From Pseudomonadota bacterium (GTDB lineage Bacteria; Pseudomonadota; Alphaproteobacteria; Rhizobiales; Methylopilaceae): a stretch of DNA of 64,000 nt. A program made the translations under genes and the position numbers. The notes below the pieces were generated by a model that was not told the origin of the DNA, did not search any database, and saw nothing but the letters and a program-made list of their open reading frames with translations. Positions 16,733 through 24,842 of this stretch are shown here, piece after piece (position 1 is the first letter of the stretch; every line of letters starts with the position of its first letter). The DNA lies in contig JAEWFF010000056.1 of NCBI GenBank assembly GCA_023388965.1, positions 62,001 through 126,000 on the forward strand, given 5' to 3'.

Positions 16733-16933
16733 GTGCATAAATACGCTATCGGCGACAAGGTTTATTATCGCGGCGAATCCGGCTCCCACGATGTGGCCGG
16801 TGAATACGAGGTCGTGCGCCTTCTTCCCGAATCCGCCAGCGGCGAGCCGCAATACCGGCTGAGAAAGCCGCCCCATGGCCCCGAACGTGTGGCGCGGGAA
16901 ATGCTGCTCGGCCCAAGGCGGCGGACGCAATAG
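16733..16933 (+). CDS. small orphan protein with the GDxV/LLPE domain
   Basis: 66 residues from a GTG start. YAIGDKVYYRG, YEVVRLLPESASGEPQYRLRK and ERVAREMLL match, block for block, the proteins at 12718-13449 and 15717-15944. It ends in a basic RRRTQ tail. It stands alone, divergent from the cold-shock gene. Function unknown; the domain fills almost the whole protein, so it is a useful minimal form of the family. Confidence 0.68.
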   Translation: MHKYAIGDKVYYRGESGSHDVAGEYEVVRLLPESASGEPQYRLRKPPHGPERVAREMLLGPRRRTQ

Positions 16934-17005
16934 CCGCAGCCGGCCGCCGTTCCGGGGTGTCGATACATACACCGGCGGGCGAGGGACCGGCGCGGCGCGC
17001 CCCGT

Positions 17006-17458
17006 CTAGAATTCGGCTATCCCGCGCGCCATCAGCGCCGCGAACACGAACACCACGCCGAGCCCGAACAGCTCGACCATGATGAGCAGCCGCACCTTGT
17101 CGCGCGAGGCAGGGTCGGGCGGCGCCGTATGGGCGGAGGCGGCCTTGCGCCATTTGATGAACTGCACGGTCGGATAGATCGACAGCAGCGCGACGAGCAG
17201 GAACACGCCGACCTTGGCGTGAAAGAAGGGGTTGTGGGCGTAAAACGTCCATCCCTTCTCGTAATAGAAGGCGCGGATGAAGCCCACGGCAAGGATGCCG
17301 AGCGCGGCCGCGCCGTAATGCGCATCGATGAGGGCAAGGCGCCTTGCATTCCGCGCAGTGACGGGTTCGCCGACCAGCACCAGTTCGGCCGCGAGCGCCC
17401 CGGCGATGACGAAGAACAGCAGATGGTGCAAAGCGGCGAAAAAGGCGGTGGCGGCCAT
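17006..17458 (-). CDS. DUF2214 family membrane protein
   Basis: 150-residue integral membrane protein with about four hydrophobic segments (roughly 8-28, 48-65, 82-100, 126-147). The blocks FFVIAGALAAELVL and YGAAALGILAVGFIRAFYYEKG, followed by FHAKVGVFLLVALLSIYPTVQFIKWRK, match DUF2214. Function is not known; the conserved His and Glu in the membrane suggest a redox or heme link, which is speculation. Monocistronic. Confidence 0.85.
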   Translation of the reverse strand: MAATAFFAALHHLLFFVIAGALAAELVLVGEPVTARNARRLALIDAHYGAAALGILAVGFIRAFYYEKGWTFYAHNPFFHAKVGVFLLVALLSIYPTVQFIKWRKAASAHTAPPDPASRDKVRLLIMVELFGLGVVFVFAALMARGIAEF

Positions 17459-17655
17459 GTCTGTCGGTCTCCGCGCGGATAAGGCCGGGACTGCCCGGCG
17501 CTCCGGGGTAAGCTTAGGCGCCGGCCCGCCGGGGGCAACCCCTTTGGCTCTAACTGCCGGGGGCGGAACGGCGGCAGGCGCGCGGCGTTTTGCGTGCAGG
17601 AGAACCGTCGCCGCGAGGCCGCAGGCCGGCCGGCGTGAGACGGGAGGAGCCTCTT

Positions 17656-18129
17656 ATGCCCGAGATCAAACCCTTTCTCTGGTACACCGACCAGGCGGAG
17701 GAGGCCGCGGCCTTCTATTGCTCCGTGATCCCGAATTCGAAGATTACGCGCCGTACGGACATGCCCGCGGAAAGCCCCAGCGGGCCGCCGGGCTCGGTGA
17801 AGGTGCTCGAGTTCGAACTGGCCGGGCGGCCCTTCATGGCCATGTCGGCCGGCAAGCTGGACCCGTTCAACCACGCGATTTCGCTGATGGTGGAATGCGA
17901 CACGCAGGACGAGATCGACCGCATATGGGATGCGCTGCTCGACGGCGGCGAACCGGAAGCCTGCGGCTGGCTGAAGGACCGTTACGGCGTGTCGTGGCAG
18001 ATCACGCCGAAACGCCTCAACGAGATGATGGCGGACCCCGACCGCGAAGCCGCCAGACGCGCCGCCGAAGCGATGATGGAAATGGTGAAGCTGGACATCG
18101 CGGAACTGGAGAGGGTGTTTGCGGGGTGA
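17656..18129 (+). CDS. VOC-fold PhnB/3-demethylubiquinone methyltransferase-like protein
   Basis: 157-residue protein of the PF06983 type (vicinal-oxygen-chelate fold). It has IKPFLWYTDQAEEAAAFYCS, LEFELAGRPFMAMSAG, NHAISLMVECDTQDEIDRIW and GWLKDRYGVSWQITP in family order. The name 3-demethylubiquinone methyltransferase is historical; the true reaction is unknown. Start at ATG 17656 with GGGAGGAG upstream. Confidence 0.9.
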   Translation: MPEIKPFLWYTDQAEEAAAFYCSVIPNSKITRRTDMPAESPSGPPGSVKVLEFELAGRPFMAMSAGKLDPFNHAISLMVECDTQDEIDRIWDALLDGGEPEACGWLKDRYGVSWQITPKRLNEMMADPDREAARRAAEAMMEMVKLDIAELERVFAG

Positions 18130-18344
18130 GGGGAAGGGGCAACTTCAGCCTTTGACCAGTCCCGCTATCCCTCTGTCGTTCTGAACCATTGCGGACGACA
18201 TGCCTGACCGTCGCGCCGTGGGCCCGCAGCGCGCCAGAGCCGGCTCATTCGATCCTTGCCCTCCCGCAATGATCAGCGGCCCGCACTCTCCAAAGCCTGT
18301 GGATTGCCTTTCGTTCTCGGCGAGCCGGAAGTTGCCGAACAGGC

Positions 18345-18377
18345 TTGACAAGGCCGCGCAAGTAAAAAGATTATTAC
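18345..18377 (+). promoter_or_regulatory. possible promoter in the 352-bp gap upstream of the TRAP operon
   Basis: The gap 18130-18481 shows no credible gene. It contains TTGACA at 18345-18350 and an AT-rich stretch (AAAAAGATTATTAC) that could hold a -10 element, but the spacing to the best hexamer is not ideal. A clear AGGGAGAA ribosome-binding site precedes the dctP start. Confidence 0.35.
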
Positions 18378-18481
18378 ATGATGGAGCATCGTCCTCTGTT
18401 ATGGAGAGACGATGGCTTCCGGGGATTTCCGCGGAGCCCCCCTCGGCACGCCGTTAAAACAATGATTTCAGGGAGAACGAC

Positions 18482-19480
18482 ATGCACATTGGAAAAATGG
18501 CTCTCGCACTGAGCGTAAGTGTATTGCTCGCCGGCATCGGCTCGGCGGATGCAAAGACGGTTTTGAAATTCCATCACGATCTGCCGGAAGACAGCGCGCA
18601 GCATGTCGCTGCGGAAAAGTTCCGCGATCTCGTGGCCGAGCGCACGAACGGCGAGATCGACGTCCAGATCTTCCCCAATAACGGGCTCGGCGACGACGTG
18701 CAGGCCGCGCAGCAGATGCAGTTCGGCGCCATCGAAGGCGGTATCATCCCGACGGCGAAGCTCTCGAACTTCCAGCCGGCCATGCAGCTTCCCGACCTGC
18801 CGTTCCTGTTCCCCTCGCCGGAAGTGGCGCACAAATTCCTCGACAGCGAAGTCGGCGACGAGCTTCTGGCGACTTTGGACAAGGCCGGGCTCAAGGGCGT
18901 GACGTTCTGGGAAAGCGGCTTCAAGCAGTTTACCTGCAACAACGCCGTCGAGAAGCCGGAAGATTTCAAGGGGCGCAAAGTGCGCGTGATGGAAAGCCCC
19001 ATCATCATCGCCCAGTTCCGCGCGCTCGGCTCGACGCCGGCGCCGATCGCGTTCTCCGAAACCTATACGGCGCTCCAGCAGCGCGTGGTCGACTGTCAGG
19101 AGAACCCGCTGGTGTCGATCGTGAACATGAAGTTCCACGAAGTGCAGACAAACACGATCATCAGCAACCACGCCTATCTCGGCTATGCCTTCGTGTTCAG
19201 CAAGAAGTGGTTCGAGGCCCAGGACGAAGCCACGCAGAAGGTGCTGGTCGACACCGCGCGCGAGGTCACTGCGTTCCAGCGTGAGGAAACCGCACGTCGC
19301 GAGAAAGGCTATATCGAGACGATCTCCAAGAGCTCGACCAATCTAACGACGCTGCCCGACGAACATCGCGGAGCGTTTGAAGAGGCGACGCGTCCCGTCC
19401 ACGACCAGTTCAAGGATGCGATCGGCGCGGACCTGATGGAAAAGACCTACAAGAAGATCGAAGAACTGCGCGGCTCCTGA
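18482..19480 (+). CDS. dctP: TRAP transporter solute-binding protein, DctP family
   Basis: Periplasmic binding protein of 332 residues. Signal peptide MHIGKMALALSVSVLLAGIGSADA is cleaved near residue 24. The conserved EDFKGRKVRVMESP block supplies the ligand-carboxylate Arg, and VDCQENPLVSI corresponds to the usual VDGQENP motif with Cys in place of Gly. It heads the operon dctP-dctQ-dctM. DctP proteins generally bind organic acids such as C4-dicarboxylates or sugar acids; the specific ligand cannot be read from the sequence. Confidence 0.95.
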   Translation: MHIGKMALALSVSVLLAGIGSADAKTVLKFHHDLPEDSAQHVAAEKFRDLVAERTNGEIDVQIFPNNGLGDDVQAAQQMQFGAIEGGIIPTAKLSNFQPAMQLPDLPFLFPSPEVAHKFLDSEVGDELLATLDKAGLKGVTFWESGFKQFTCNNAVEKPEDFKGRKVRVMESPIIIAQFRALGSTPAPIAFSETYTALQQRVVDCQENPLVSIVNMKFHEVQTNTIISNHAYLGYAFVFSKKWFEAQDEATQKVLVDTAREVTAFQREETARREKGYIETISKSSTNLTTLPDEHRGAFEEATRPVHDQFKDAIGADLMEKTYKKIEELRGS

Positions 19481-19540
19481 ACCGCGATTGCTGCGGCCGG
19501 GTACGTTAGGCCCGGCCGTAGCGCCCCGTCCCTCTCACCA

Positions 19541-20056
19541 ATGAGACCGACCATGCTCGTGCGGCTCGATCGTGCCCTGTCGCTGGCCGAAGACACATTC
19601 ATCTCCATCCTGCTCATTGCGGCATCGGCGATTCTTTTCGTCAATGTAGTGCTGCGCTACGTCTTCAACAGCGGCTTCGTCTGGGCTGAGGAGATGGTCC
19701 GCTACCAGATCGTCTGGCTGGTCTTCGTCGGCGCCAGCGTGGCGGCGCGCAAGGGCATTCATATCGGCGTCGATGCCGTCGTCCAGATCATGCCGGCTCC
19801 GATCCAGAAAGCGGTACGGATCGCCGTCTATCTGCTGTGCATCCTGTTTTGCGGTCTTCTCCTGTTCTACGGCGTCGAATTGATGCTGCAGACGCGCGCC
19901 TTCAACCAGCGCACGCCGGCCATGCAGGCGCCGTTCTGGATTGCCCAGCTCGCCATTCCCGTCGGCGCCGCGCTGATGGGGCTGCGCTTCATCCAGGAAA
20001 CTGTGCGTACGATCGCCGGCGGCGAGCGTCACGTCGAAACAACCATTCTCAACTGA
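19541..20056 (+). CDS. dctQ: TRAP transporter small permease (DctQ family)
   Basis: Four-helix membrane subunit of 171 residues that pairs with the large permease in the inner membrane. Hydrophobic segments lie at about 20-40, 52-70, 93-113 and 133-152. Conserved blocks are FVNVVLRYVFNSGFVWAEEM and VGASVAARKGIHIGVD. It lies 60 bp after dctP and 18 bp before dctM. A second in-frame Met four codons downstream is also possible as start. Confidence 0.93.
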   Translation: MRPTMLVRLDRALSLAEDTFISILLIAASAILFVNVVLRYVFNSGFVWAEEMVRYQIVWLVFVGASVAARKGIHIGVDAVVQIMPAPIQKAVRIAVYLLCILFCGLLLFYGVELMLQTRAFNQRTPAMQAPFWIAQLAIPVGAALMGLRFIQETVRTIAGGERHVETTILN

Positions 20057-20074
20057 GCGGGCAGGGGGCTCCAA

Positions 20075-21358
20075 ATGACAACCGCATTCTTCTCCCTGTT
20101 CGCGTTCCTGCTCGCGTTCAGCGTGCCGATCTTCGTCGTGCTGGCGCTGTCGGTCATGGCGATGATCTGGTTCGGCGGCATGATGCCGATGGCCATCGTC
20201 GTCGAGCGCATGTTCTCGGGCATCGATTCCTTCGCGCTAATGGCGATCCCGTTCTTCATCCTGACCGGCAATCTGATGAGCGTCGGCGGCCTGTCCCGCC
20301 GCCTGATCCGGTTTGCCGATCTGATCGTCGGCCGTTTCACCGGCGGGCTGGGCATTACGACGGTTACCTCGGCGATGTTTTTCGGTGCGATTTCCGGCTC
20401 AAGCCCGGCGACCGTCGTGGCCATCGGCGGCATTCTCAATCCGGCGCTGCGCGATGCCGGCTATCGCCCGAATTTCTCGATCGGTCTCATCATCGCCTCG
20501 GGCTCGCTCGGCATCATCATCCCGCCGAGCATCGTGATGATCGTCTATGCGGCGGTGACCGGCGTGTCGGTCGGTGCGCTGTTCATGGCGGGCGTCGGCG
20601 CGGGCCTTGCCTACGGCTTCGTCTTCATGGCGTATGCCGTCTATCACGCCAAGAAATACAATGTGCCGCGCAGCCCGGTCCCGACCGGTGCCGAAGTCTG
20701 GCAGGGCTTCAAGGATGCGTCCTGGGGACTTGGCGTCCCGGTTCTCATCCTCGGCGGTATTTACGGCGGCATATTCACGCCGACCGAAGCGGCCGCCGTG
20801 TCCGTGATCTATTCCCTGTTCGTCTCCGCGGTCATCTATCGGGAGAAGACGCCGGCCGAGTTGTGGGACGCGGTGCGCGATTCCGCGGCCACGACGGCGC
20901 AGGTCATGATCATCCTGTCCGCGGCCGCCGTACTGTCATGGTATCTGACCTCGACCGGCATGGCGGTTGCCATCGCCAATGCGATCCTGTCGCTGAGCGG
21001 CGATCCCGTACATCTCTTCATGCTGATCAATGTGGCGGTGCTGATCGCGGGCATGTTCCTCGATGCGGCGTCGATCATGGTCATCCTCGGGCCGCTGCTC
21101 TACAAGGTCGGGACCCAGGTCGGCATCGATCCGGTCCATCTCGGCGTCGTGCTGACGGTGAACGGCGCCATCGGCATGTTCACGCCGCCGTTCGGCCTCA
21201 ACCTGTTCGTCGCGTCCAGCCTTGGCGATGTGACGTATGAACAGGCGGTGAAGGGCGCGCTGCCGTTCATCGGACTTGCGATCATCGGCCTGATGATCGT
21301 GACCTATGTGCCGGATATCAGCATGTGGCTGCCGCGCATGCTCTATGCCGGGATGTAA
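20075..21358 (+). CDS. dctM: TRAP transporter large permease (DctM family)
   Basis: 427-residue integral membrane subunit with about 12 hydrophobic segments; it forms the Na+-coupled translocation path. Typical blocks are FGAISGSSPATVVAIGG, GSLGIIIPPSIVMIVYA, FTPTEAAAVSVIYS and MFLDAASIMVIL. It closes the operon and is followed by a strong terminator 18 bp downstream. ATG at 20075 is preceded by GGGGGCTC, a modest ribosome-binding site. Confidence 0.95.
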   Translation: MTTAFFSLFAFLLAFSVPIFVVLALSVMAMIWFGGMMPMAIVVERMFSGIDSFALMAIPFFILTGNLMSVGGLSRRLIRFADLIVGRFTGGLGITTVTSAMFFGAISGSSPATVVAIGGILNPALRDAGYRPNFSIGLIIASGSLGIIIPPSIVMIVYAAVTGVSVGALFMAGVGAGLAYGFVFMAYAVYHAKKYNVPRSPVPTGAEVWQGFKDASWGLGVPVLILGGIYGGIFTPTEAAAVSVIYSLFVSAVIYREKTPAELWDAVRDSAATTAQVMIILSAAAVLSWYLTSTGMAVAIANAILSLSGDPVHLFMLINVAVLIAGMFLDAASIMVILGPLLYKVGTQVGIDPVHLGVVLTVNGAIGMFTPPFGLNLFVASSLGDVTYEQAVKGALPFIGLAIIGLMIVTYVPDISMWLPRMLYAGM

Positions 21359-21376
21359 GGCCGTTTCCGGAAGACA

Positions 21377-21413
21377 GAAAAAGCCCGCGTCTCTTCGGAG
21401 GCGCGGGCTTTTT
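21377..21413 (+). terminator. rho-independent terminator of the TRAP operon
   Basis: The stem AAGCCCGCG/CGCGGGCTT (21381-21389 with 21402-21410) continues through CTC/GAG to a TTCG tetraloop and is followed by TTT. The A-run on the other side may also serve transcripts arriving from fba on the minus strand. Confidence 0.88.
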
Positions 21414-21480
21414 GTTTGGCGGAGCTTATGCCGATCCCTCGACGCGGACGCCGGTGGCGTCCGGTTCGGGATGAGGGCGG

Positions 21481-22548
21481 CTACCCCTCGATCTTCGGAT
21501 CGAGTTCGCCCTTGGCGTAGCGGGCGGCCATGACGGACATCGGCACGACCTTGATCTTCGAGGCGTTGCCGGCGGTGCCGAACTGTTCGAGACGCTCCAC
21601 GCAAAGCTTCGTCATCGCCTCGGTCGCGGGTTTCAGATATTTGCGCGGGTCGAACTCGGCCTTCTGTTCCGTCAATACCTTGCGGATGGCGCCGGTGATG
21701 GCCATGCGGTTGTCGGTGTCGATATTGACCTTGCGCACGCCGTGCTTGATGCCGCGCTGGATTTCCTCGACCGGCACGCCCCAGGTCGGCTTCATCTCGC
21801 CGCCAAATTTATTGATGATCTCCTGAAGATCCTCCGGCACGGAGGAGGAGCCGTGCATCACGAGATGCACGCTCGGCAGGCGCTTGTGGATTTCCTCGAT
21901 GACATGCATTGCGAGGATTTCGCCGTCCGGCTTGCGGCTGAACTTGTACGCACCGTGCGAGGTGCCCATGGCGATGGCGAGCGCGTCGACCTTCGTCTTC
22001 TTCACGAAATCGATCGCCTGATCGGGATCGGTGAGAAGCTGGTCCTGGCTGACCGTGCCTTCGAGGCCGTGGCCGTCCTCCTGCTCGCCGCCGCCATGTT
22101 CCAGCGAGCCGAGCACGCCGAGCTCGCCCTCCACCGACGCGCCGGCCCAGTGCGCCATGTCGGCGACGCGCTTGGTGATGCCGACATTGTAGTCGTAATC
22201 GGCGGCCGTCTTGCCGTCGGCCATGAGCGAGCCGTCCATCATGACGGAGGTGAAGCCGTGCTGGATAGCGGTGGCGCAGGTGGCTTCGTTGTTGCCGTGG
22301 TCGAGATGCATGCAGATCGGGATGTGCGGATAGATTTCGACAAGGGCGTCGATCATCTTCGCCAGCATGATGTCATGGGCGTACTGACGCGCGCCGCGCG
22401 AGGCCTGGATGATGACCGGCGAGTCGGTCTTGTCGGCGGCGGCTCCGATGGCCAGCGCCTGCTCCATATTGTTGATGTTGAACGCCGGCACTCCGTAGCC
22501 GTGCTCCGCCGCATGATCCAGAAGCTGACGAAGGGTGATACGGGCCAT
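21481..22548 (-). CDS. fba: fructose-bisphosphate aldolase, class II
   Basis: Zinc-dependent aldolase of 355 residues that joins DHAP and glyceraldehyde-3-phosphate. CMHLDHG contains catalytic D83 and zinc ligand H84. IAMGTSHGAYKF and VMHGSSSVPEDLQ hold further metal and phosphate ligands; KVNIDTDNRMAITGAIR is the C-terminal signature. The form resembles the Calvin-cycle/gluconeogenic subtype. It is the last gene of tkt-gap-pgk-fba; a 71-bp gap separates it from pgk. Confidence 0.95.
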   Translation of the reverse strand: MARITLRQLLDHAAEHGYGVPAFNINNMEQALAIGAAADKTDSPVIIQASRGARQYAHDIMLAKMIDALVEIYPHIPICMHLDHGNNEATCATAIQHGFTSVMMDGSLMADGKTAADYDYNVGITKRVADMAHWAGASVEGELGVLGSLEHGGGEQEDGHGLEGTVSQDQLLTDPDQAIDFVKKTKVDALAIAMGTSHGAYKFSRKPDGEILAMHVIEEIHKRLPSVHLVMHGSSSVPEDLQEIINKFGGEMKPTWGVPVEEIQRGIKHGVRKVNIDTDNRMAITGAIRKVLTEQKAEFDPRKYLKPATEAMTKLCVERLEQFGTAGNASKIKVVPMSVMAARYAKGELDPKIEG

Positions 22549-22619
22549 GTCGTTCCTCTCCGGTTGGGCAGAATTGTCTTAAATCTAGCGCGAAATCGCG
22601 TAAGGCAAAGCCTTGCGGC

Positions 22620-23813
22620 TCAAGCCTGCTGCAGCGCCTCCACGCCCGGCAGCGGCTTGCCTTCCAGCCATTCGAGGAAGGCGCCGCCGGCCGTCGAAAT
22701 GTAGGAGAAATCCTCGGCCGCGCCCGCATGGTTCAGCGCGGCGACGGTGTCGCCACCGCCGGCGACCGAGAGCAGCTTGCCGGATTTCGTAAGCTCCGCC
22801 GCTTTCTTCGCAACCGCGACCGTGGCGGCGTCGAACGGCTCGAGTTCGAACGCACCGAACGGGCCGTTCCAGACAAGCGTTTTCGTCTCTTCCAGGAGCG
22901 TGGAGACGTCCGCGACGCTGCTCGGGCCGGCATCGAGGATCATGTCGTCATGGCCGACCATGTCGGACGACACGGTGCGGTGCGGGGCGTTGGCCTTGAA
23001 TTCGGTGGCGACGACCGCGTCGGAGGGCAGGACGAGCGCGCAGCCGGCCGCCTTGGCCTTCTCCGCGATGTCCTGCGCGGTTGCGATGTGATCGCGCTCG
23101 ACGAGCGATTTGCCGACCGCCTTGCCCTGCGCGGCGAGGAAGGTGTTGGCCATGGCGCCCCCGATGATGAGCGTATTGACCTTCGTCACGAGGTTCGACA
23201 GCAGCTCGATCTTGGTCGAGACCTTCGCGCCGCCGACAATGGCCGCCACCGGGCGCTCGGGCGCGGTGAGCGCGGCGCTCAGCGCCTCAAGCTCTTTCTG
23301 CATCGCGCGGCCGGCATAGGCCGGAAGCAGTTTTGCGAGACCGACCACGGATGCCGCCGCGCGGTGGGCGACGGAGAAGGCGTCGTTGACGAAGATGTCG
23401 CCGAGTGCGGCGAGCTGTTCGGTGAACTTTGGATCGTCCTTTTCCTCGCCTGCGTGGAAACGCAGATTTTCGAGAAGGAGAACATCGCCGTCCTTCATCG
23501 CCGCGACGGCTTTTTCAGCCTCGGCTCCGATGCAATCGTCTGCAAACGCGACAGGCCTGCCGAGCGCGGCGCTGACGGCCGGCACGATCTGGCGGAGCGA
23601 TTGCGCCTCGTCGCGCTTGCCCTTGGGACGGCCCATATGCGCGAGCAGGATGACTTTCGCCCCGCGCGCGCAAAGATCCCCGATTGTCGGCAGCGCGGCG
23701 CGGATGCGCGTGTCGTCCGTCACCCGGCCGTCTTCCATCGGCAGGTTGAAATCGACGCGAACGAGGACGCGTTTTGAATTTACGTCAGCCTCGTCGAGCG
23801 TCCGGAACGTCAT
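22620..23813 (-). CDS. pgk: phosphoglycerate kinase
   Basis: Reversible ATP-forming step from 1,3-bisphosphoglycerate. 397 residues, the usual size. Substrate-binding block RVLVRVDFNLPM (15-26), then HMGRPKGK and the C-terminal nucleotide-binding motif VAGGGDTVAAL. The start at 23813 (MTFRTLDEADV) overlaps the gap stop by one base (TAATG), giving tight coupling. An upstream extension of the frame into gap antisense sequence was trimmed. Confidence 0.97.
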   Translation of the reverse strand: MTFRTLDEADVNSKRVLVRVDFNLPMEDGRVTDDTRIRAALPTIGDLCARGAKVILLAHMGRPKGKRDEAQSLRQIVPAVSAALGRPVAFADDCIGAEAEKAVAAMKDGDVLLLENLRFHAGEEKDDPKFTEQLAALGDIFVNDAFSVAHRAAASVVGLAKLLPAYAGRAMQKELEALSAALTAPERPVAAIVGGAKVSTKIELLSNLVTKVNTLIIGGAMANTFLAAQGKAVGKSLVERDHIATAQDIAEKAKAAGCALVLPSDAVVATEFKANAPHRTVSSDMVGHDDMILDAGPSSVADVSTLLEETKTLVWNGPFGAFELEPFDAATVAVAKKAAELTKSGKLLSVAGGGDTVAALNHAGAAEDFSYISTAGGAFLEWLEGKPLPGVEALQQA

Positions 23814-24823
23814 TACAGCAGCTTGCCCATGGCGACGGCCGTGTCGGCCATGCGGTTCGAGAAGCCCCATTCGTTGTCATACCAGGCCATGACGCGGACG
23901 AGGTTGCCCTCGATCACCTTGGTCTGGTCGAGCGCGAAGCTGGCGGACGAGGGGTTGTGGTTGAGGTCCTGCGAGACGAGCGGCTCGTCGACGATGGTGA
24001 CGATGCCCTTGAACTCCTGGGCCGCAGCCTTCTTCATCGCGTCGTTGACCTCGGCGACCGTGGTCGCGCGGCTCGATTCGAACTGGAAATCGATGACGGA
24101 AACGTTCGGCGTCGGCACGCGGATCGACACGCCGTCGAGCTTGCCCTTCAGCTCCGGCAGAACGAGGCCGACCGCCTTCGCCGCGCCGGTCGTCGTCGGG
24201 ATCATGCTGAGGGCCGCCGCGCGGGCGCGGTAGAGGTCCTTGTGCATGGTGTCGAGCGTCGGCTGGTCGCCGGTATAGGAGTGGATCGTCGTCATGAACC
24301 CCTTTTCGATGCCGACGGCGGCGTGAAGGATCTTCGCGACCGGGCCGAGGCAATTGGTGGTGCAGGACGCGTTCGAGACGACGATATGGTCCTTGGTCAG
24401 CTTGTCGTGGTTGACGCCGTAGACGATCGTGAGATCGGCGCCGTCGCCGGGGGCCGAGACGAGGACGCGCCTGGCGCCGGCCTGAAGATGCGCCGAGGCC
24501 TTGTCCTTCGCGGTGAAGAGGCCCGTGCATTCGAGCGCGATGTCGACGCCGAGATCCTTGTGCGGCAGCTCGGCGGGGTTGCGGATCGCCGTGGCCTTGA
24601 TCTTGCCGTGGCCCTCGATGTCGATGAAATCGCCCTCGACCGTGACCTTGGCCGGGAACTTGCCGTGCACCGAATCGTAGCGGAGAAGGTGCGCATTGGT
24701 CTCGACCGGGCCGAGATCGTTGATCGCCACGACCTGGATGTCGGTGCGGCCGGACTCGACGATGGCCCGCAGAACCAGCCGTCCGATGCGTCCAAATCCG
24801 TTGATCGCAACCCGCACCGTCAT
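23813..24823 (-). CDS. gap: glyceraldehyde-3-phosphate dehydrogenase, type I
   Basis: NAD(P)-dependent oxidoreductase of 336 residues. Rossmann motif NGFGRIGR (8-15); catalytic Cys154 in SNASCTTNCLGP. The start MTVRVAINGFGRIG at 24823 fits orthologues. It lies 19 bp after tkt and overlaps pgk by one base. D36 in the cofactor loop (AINDLG) favours NAD. Confidence 0.97.
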   Translation of the reverse strand: MTVRVAINGFGRIGRLVLRAIVESGRTDIQVVAINDLGPVETNAHLLRYDSVHGKFPAKVTVEGDFIDIEGHGKIKATAIRNPAELPHKDLGVDIALECTGLFTAKDKASAHLQAGARRVLVSAPGDGADLTIVYGVNHDKLTKDHIVVSNASCTTNCLGPVAKILHAAVGIEKGFMTTIHSYTGDQPTLDTMHKDLYRARAAALSMIPTTTGAAKAVGLVLPELKGKLDGVSIRVPTPNVSVIDFQFESSRATTVAEVNDAMKKAAAQEFKGIVTIVDEPLVSQDLNHNPSSASFALDQTKVIEGNLVRVMAWYDNEWGFSNRMADTAVAMGKLL

Positions 24824-24842
24824 TTCGTCGCTCCTTCGGGGC

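Noticed and set aside
18200..18457. 85-codon frame upstream of dctP
   Set aside because: No ribosome-binding site, no recognisable similarity, and it spans the probable promoter of the TRAP operon.
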